From Thermatribacter sp964570785 (GTDB lineage Bacteria; Atribacterota; Atribacteria; Atribacterales; Thermatribacteraceae), in NCBI GenBank assembly GCA_964570785.1, contig CAZMZG010000010.1, forward strand, positions 1 through 45,140: a DNA stretch of 45,140 nucleotides, written 5' to 3'. The notes under the pieces were generated by a model, which made no database searches, was not told the origin of the DNA, and worked only from the letters and a program-made list of their open reading frames with translations. Positions 42,393-45,140 of the stretch are shown piece after piece; positions within the stretch are counted from its first letter, which is position 1, and each line of letters begins with the position of its first letter. The translations under genes were made by a program, and so were the position numbers.

Positions 42393-42420
42393 ATTATAGT
42401 TAAAAATCAGGAAATGTCAA
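42393..42420 (-). promoter_or_regulatory. Consensus promoter of the cupin-glycosyltransferase operon
   Basis: TTGACA (42415-42420), a 16-base spacer, then TATAAT (42393-42398) on the minus strand; both hexamers are perfect. The leader to the cupin start would be about 137 bases and shows no obvious riboswitch. Confidence 0.78.
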
Positions 42421-42544
42421 ATTTGAGTGGGATGCTCGGGGAAAACCAAAACTGTATTATGTTGAATTACTCCCTTTAAACCTGTGTTATCTCCGGTTGC
42501 AACAGTACGGAGCGGAACTCCAAAGCGTTTAGCTAACTGGCTAT
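42417..42544 (-). pseudogene. Possible protein-coding remnant, 42 open codons without a start
   Basis: Directly after the fucose-isomerase-like gene, in a shifted frame, 42 codons stay open to a TGA at 42417. The translation looks protein-like: LAKRFGVPLRTVATGDNTGL, then a segment ending VLVFPEHPTQI. This vaguely resembles a LysM or similar small domain. There is no start codon or ribosome site, and a stop lies just upstream in this frame. It may be a decayed gene end or chance. Confidence 0.22.
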
Positions 42545-43860
42545 TTTAGCTCCTCCACATCCAGCCCCAGCACGGAAGCGACATCTTTTAAAGCATGGGA
42601 GTGATGTCCTATTAAGATACAGGTATGGTGGGAATATAGTCTTTCCATTACTTTATATCCATCGGGTACTTGGATTATGCCTCCTCTCAGGCAGTCGGAG
42701 TTGGGATACTCTACATAGCCCTTAAGTTGCCCTTGAATCATCTGTAATCTGGAGAGAGAAGGATCTATTTTAACCAGAGTTACTGGGCCTTCTGGAAAAC
42801 ATGCGTCAACAGCAGTAGCATTTTGGTCAACAATTTGGAGGACTCTCGGCCTTAGTGTCCAGATATTTGCAAAGGAAGGAGGCATAAGGCCAAAATAACC
42901 ACAGTGGGCTATTAAAAGGTGGTTTTCTGGTTCATCGATTTTAGGGAAACTACTTATTCTCTCGTGTTGCAGGGCTGCTCTACCCATCAGGAAGGGATAT
43001 ACATTGCTCATCATTACCGGAGAACGAAGGGTGTTGTAAACTATAAACTTGGTAAGCATAGAAAGGAGGTCTGCTTCGCAACCCCAGATTAATCCTTGTT
43101 CTTCGAAGAGGATACTCCAAGCCAGGCAGGGAGTGGTATCCAGGTAGAAAGACTCATTCAAACAGTTCATACCAACAGCTTTAATTTTAGGGTTTTCCTC
43201 TATTTCTTGCTTCAAAGCCAAGTAAAGTTTTAGAGCAGAAAGCAATGCTTCTTCAGAAATCTTGCCAATGGGAAAGTTCCACCTGTACCAGGCTTTGCGT
43301 GCTCTGTCGTCTTCTATGTTTTTGGTTTTTTCGGCAAGTTGCTTGAGGCTCTTTTTGTTTACAGATATGCCAAATTTTTTGTTGATTGTCCTAATGCATT
43401 CCTCTTCCCACCAGTAAAAGCGTTTAAAAATGCTTGCTTGCATTCCTTTCCCCGGATTATCCTGAAATACAAGAAAGTTGGCTTCAAGCATTTCACGCTT
43501 CAGGGCAAGACTTCTAAGTAGCGCCTTGCTTACCTCCAGGTCATAGGGGGCAAATACTTTGATTCCCCTGGACCGCAAATAGCTAACGATTTCCCAATCC
43601 CACATGTTTACAGTTCCAAAGTCTGAAGTTATCACCATTATGGGAATTTCAATTCTGGTTATTTCTTCGGCCCTTCGAAAAGCATCTCCCAGGATTTGGG
43701 GGAAAACTACTGCATCTACTTCAGGTAGAGGACTCCCCAGTGGTAAAGGCTCGAGGATATCAGCTTCTTGTGAGAAGAACCTTTTAAGATTCTCTACTCC
43801 TTTTATGAATTCTTGGTCCTGAGAGGACTGAAAGTATATGGGTACCAATTTTGCTTTCAC
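42541..43860 (-). CDS. L-fucose/L-arabinose isomerase-family protein
   Basis: 439 residues, shorter than true FucI (about 590). The N-terminal half is a Rossmann-like region (AVVFPQILGDAFRRAEEI, IPIMVITSDFGTVNMWDWE). The C-terminal part has AVGMNCLNESF, TPCLAWSILFEEQGLIWGCEAD, HCGYFGLMPP and HHTCILIGHH, the pattern of fucose isomerase-like C-terminal domains that bind Mn2+ through E, D and H. It probably isomerises a pentose, deoxyhexose or related sugar; the substrate is unclear. The start is GTG with GAGGAGGAG upstream. It lies ahead of the mannose-type operon but with a separate promoter between. Confidence 0.83.
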   Translation of the reverse strand: MKAKLVPIYFQSSQDQEFIKGVENLKRFFSQEADILEPLPLGSPLPEVDAVVFPQILGDAFRRAEEITRIEIPIMVITSDFGTVNMWDWEIVSYLRSRGIKVFAPYDLEVSKALLRSLALKREMLEANFLVFQDNPGKGMQASIFKRFYWWEEECIRTINKKFGISVNKKSLKQLAEKTKNIEDDRARKAWYRWNFPIGKISEEALLSALKLYLALKQEIEENPKIKAVGMNCLNESFYLDTTPCLAWSILFEEQGLIWGCEADLLSMLTKFIVYNTLRSPVMMSNVYPFLMGRAALQHERISSFPKIDEPENHLLIAHCGYFGLMPPSFANIWTLRPRVLQIVDQNATAVDACFPEGPVTLVKIDPSLSRLQMIQGQLKGYVEYPNSDCLRGGIIQVPDGYKVMERLYSHHTCILIGHHSHALKDVASVLGLDVEELK

Positions 43861-43929
43861 ACTTATCTCCTCCTCAAGATGCGTATAGTACTAGTATAAT
43901 TAGAAATAGGATTTTTGAGAAGGGTTAAA

Positions 43930-45140
43930 AAATAGCGTCAACTTATTGTAGGGATATTTTTGAAAACCCTCTCCACTACTTCATTTCCTGATTTGGTTTC
44001 TTTTGCCTCACTCATCCAGATTGCGGTCTTTCATATCACGAAAAACCCAGGACATACTTTGTGCCAGGGCTTTGAGGGTGATGCGCAAAGCACTCACGGG
44101 CTCTCGCATCGCCGGGATGTTGTTATAGATTTCCCAGAAAACCTCTCTCCTTTTCTCCTTCTCTTTCTGAATGCTTTCAGGAGCAAGGGTGAGGAGAGGG
44201 AGTTTCTGCTTCTGGGTTCTCAGGTAGTGATGCCTGATTGAGCATTGATTGAACTTCAGGGCTCGAAGATAGCTCATGGGACGATGGGAGAGCCGAGAGA
44301 GAGGACATGGCTTACATGGGCTAAAGCACTGACCTCAACCTGGTAGCGCCTGGCATTCTGGATTCCCTCCCAGTTACGGGAGAGGTAGGTGAAGAGGTCT
44401 TCCAGTTTTCTTCTTTCTCGAAAACTCTCCTTTCCTGAGAGAGCCTGGCAGAAGAAGGTTTTCACTTTCTTCCAAAAACTTTCTTCTGTGGCTTTCCAAA
44501 GTTTCTTTGCTGAAGCATCCTGGGACAGGGTTTTCTGGATGCGTTTCTCGAGATGGAAACAGTCCAGGACAAATATGGATTGGGAAAGGATCTCCAGTTC
44601 TTTCTTAATCCAGGAGGCACCATCACCACAGAGGAAGATTTCCCTCCATCCTCGAGATCATAGTTTTGCTTCAGGTACTCCAGAACTTCCAGGAAGAGTT
44701 CTTCGCTATCCTCATAGCAACCGGCAAAGTAATGAGGATTCCTGAGCTTTGCTCTCCCTGAGCTTGAGACTTCCTTTCCTTCATGGACGTAGACCAGTTT
44801 GGCAAGGATTCTGGATTTCTTCCTCCTTCTTCCTCTCCCCTTTTCCTGGAGAGGGACATGATCTTCGTCGGCTTCGATGAAGAGGTAGGGAAGCTTTTTC
44901 CTGGTGGTTTCTTTTTTTGGGGGTTCTTCTTCCTCTTCAAGAGGGCTTATAATGTCCTGAATGAATATCTTGAGAAGCTCCGCATAGGCTTGGAAGTGCT
45001 TTATTCTTTTCATTTCAGACCTCGCAGAAGAAGTGATAAAAGCAGAGAGGGAATGAGAAAAGAGAGAATGCTTCCCCATACCTTGAGCGCTGCGATTTCT
45101 TTCTCAAGAGCAAGAATTCTTTTTTCGTACTGGGCGAACC
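43930..45140 (-). mobile_element. ISLre2-like insertion sequence (left part; runs off the right edge)
   Basis: From about 43930 to the window end lie a transposase coding region and its 3' flank. The left boundary is estimated: the stretch 43925-43970 contains GTCAACTTATTGTAGGGA near the end of the unique sequence, and could hold the terminal repeat, but the other end is not visible. No target duplication can be checked. This is the only recognisable mobile element in the window. Confidence 0.6.
44008..45079 (-). pseudogene. ISLre2/UPF0236-family transposase, frameshifted
   Basis: The protein reads through three frames. The first frame (45079 to about 44650) has YLFIEADEDHVPLQ, KLVYVHEGKE and a KQNYDLEDG segment. 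The second (about 44650 to 44304) gives IFLCGDGASWIKKELEIL and SIFVLDCFHLEKRIQ, holding the acidic GDGA and LD..FHLE motifs of this family. The third (to 44008) resumes after a GAGAGAGAG run at 44295-44303 with LSRLSHRPMSYLRALKFNQC. Two frameshifts make it inactive unless they are sequencing errors or programmed. The N-terminal frame is unclear: near 45080-45140 another frame reads QYEKRILALEKEIAALK plus a hydrophobic helix. Confidence 0.8.

Noticed and set aside
42314..42403. 29-codon plus-strand open frame (ATG at 42314)
   Set aside because: No ribosome site, low-complexity Tyr/Phe-rich end, and it lies antisense to the predicted leader of the cupin operon.
1..45140. CRISPR arrays, rRNA genes, integrase or defence systems
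   Set aside because: No regularly spaced direct repeats, no rRNA-like stretches and no integrase, restriction or toxin-antitoxin motifs found in any frame read.

Overview
The window reads like the chromosome of a thermophilic-looking, strictly anaerobic bacterium with Firmicutes-type gene order. It holds the macromolecular-synthesis array known from Clostridia and Bacillus (rpsU-yqeY-phoH-pgpH-ybeY/cdd-era-recO-glyQS-ppsR...dnaG-rpoD), an Asp23 protein, a tryptophan T-box, strong AGGAGG ribosome binding sites and frequent GTG/TTG starts. It also has a bifurcating-type [FeFe] hydrogenase and pyrophosphate-linked metabolism (PPDK plus a membrane pyrophosphatase). Atribacterota or a deep clostridial lineage would both fit; there is no rRNA here to decide. 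Nearly everything lies on the minus strand; the only convincing plus-strand gene is the Asp23 gene.

Layout, left to right. (1) 1-2377 is a sparse, AT-rich accessory segment with a partial uracil-DNA glycosylase, a GNAT acetyltransferase, a TrmO-like tRNA methyltransferase, a NifX-like small protein and several intergenic hairpins. It abuts the 3' end of tRNA-Asn. (2) 2482-21466 is a 15-gene head-to-tail block starting at a perfect-consensus promoter before rpsU and ending with rpoD. Inside it ppsR-ppdK-dgt-hppA form a pyrophosphate module, and ybeY and cdd are fused. (3) Asp23 is divergent from rpsU and converges on leuS-comEA; upstream of leuS lie an intrinsic terminator and tRNA-Ala. (4) 25271-32866 is a hydrogenase operon: a small thioredoxin-like ferredoxin, a PAS-containing sensory [FeFe] hydrogenase, a SpoIIE-type phosphatase, then HydC, HydB and HydA. 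(5) 32983-39505 is a tryptophan regulon: a Trp T-box leader, a TrpXYZ-type ABC transporter, TrpB2, a radical SAM protein and an MBL-fold protein. (6) 39509-43860 is a sugar cluster: an alpha/alpha-barrel glycosidase-like protein, a GT4 glycosyltransferase, a mannose-6-phosphate-isomerase-like cupin and a fucose-isomerase-like protein. (7) The right edge is a frameshifted ISLre2/UPF0236-type transposase.

Working together: HydABC would dispose of reductant as H2 using ferredoxin plus NADH, while the co-transcribed sensory hydrogenase and phosphatase probably report H2 or redox state. PPDK, its regulatory kinase/phosphorylase and the ion-pumping pyrophosphatase couple PPi made during growth to energy metabolism. 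The Trp T-box ties tryptophan/indole import and salvage to tRNA-Trp charging. All functional assignments rest on motifs and gene order read by eye; no database search was run.
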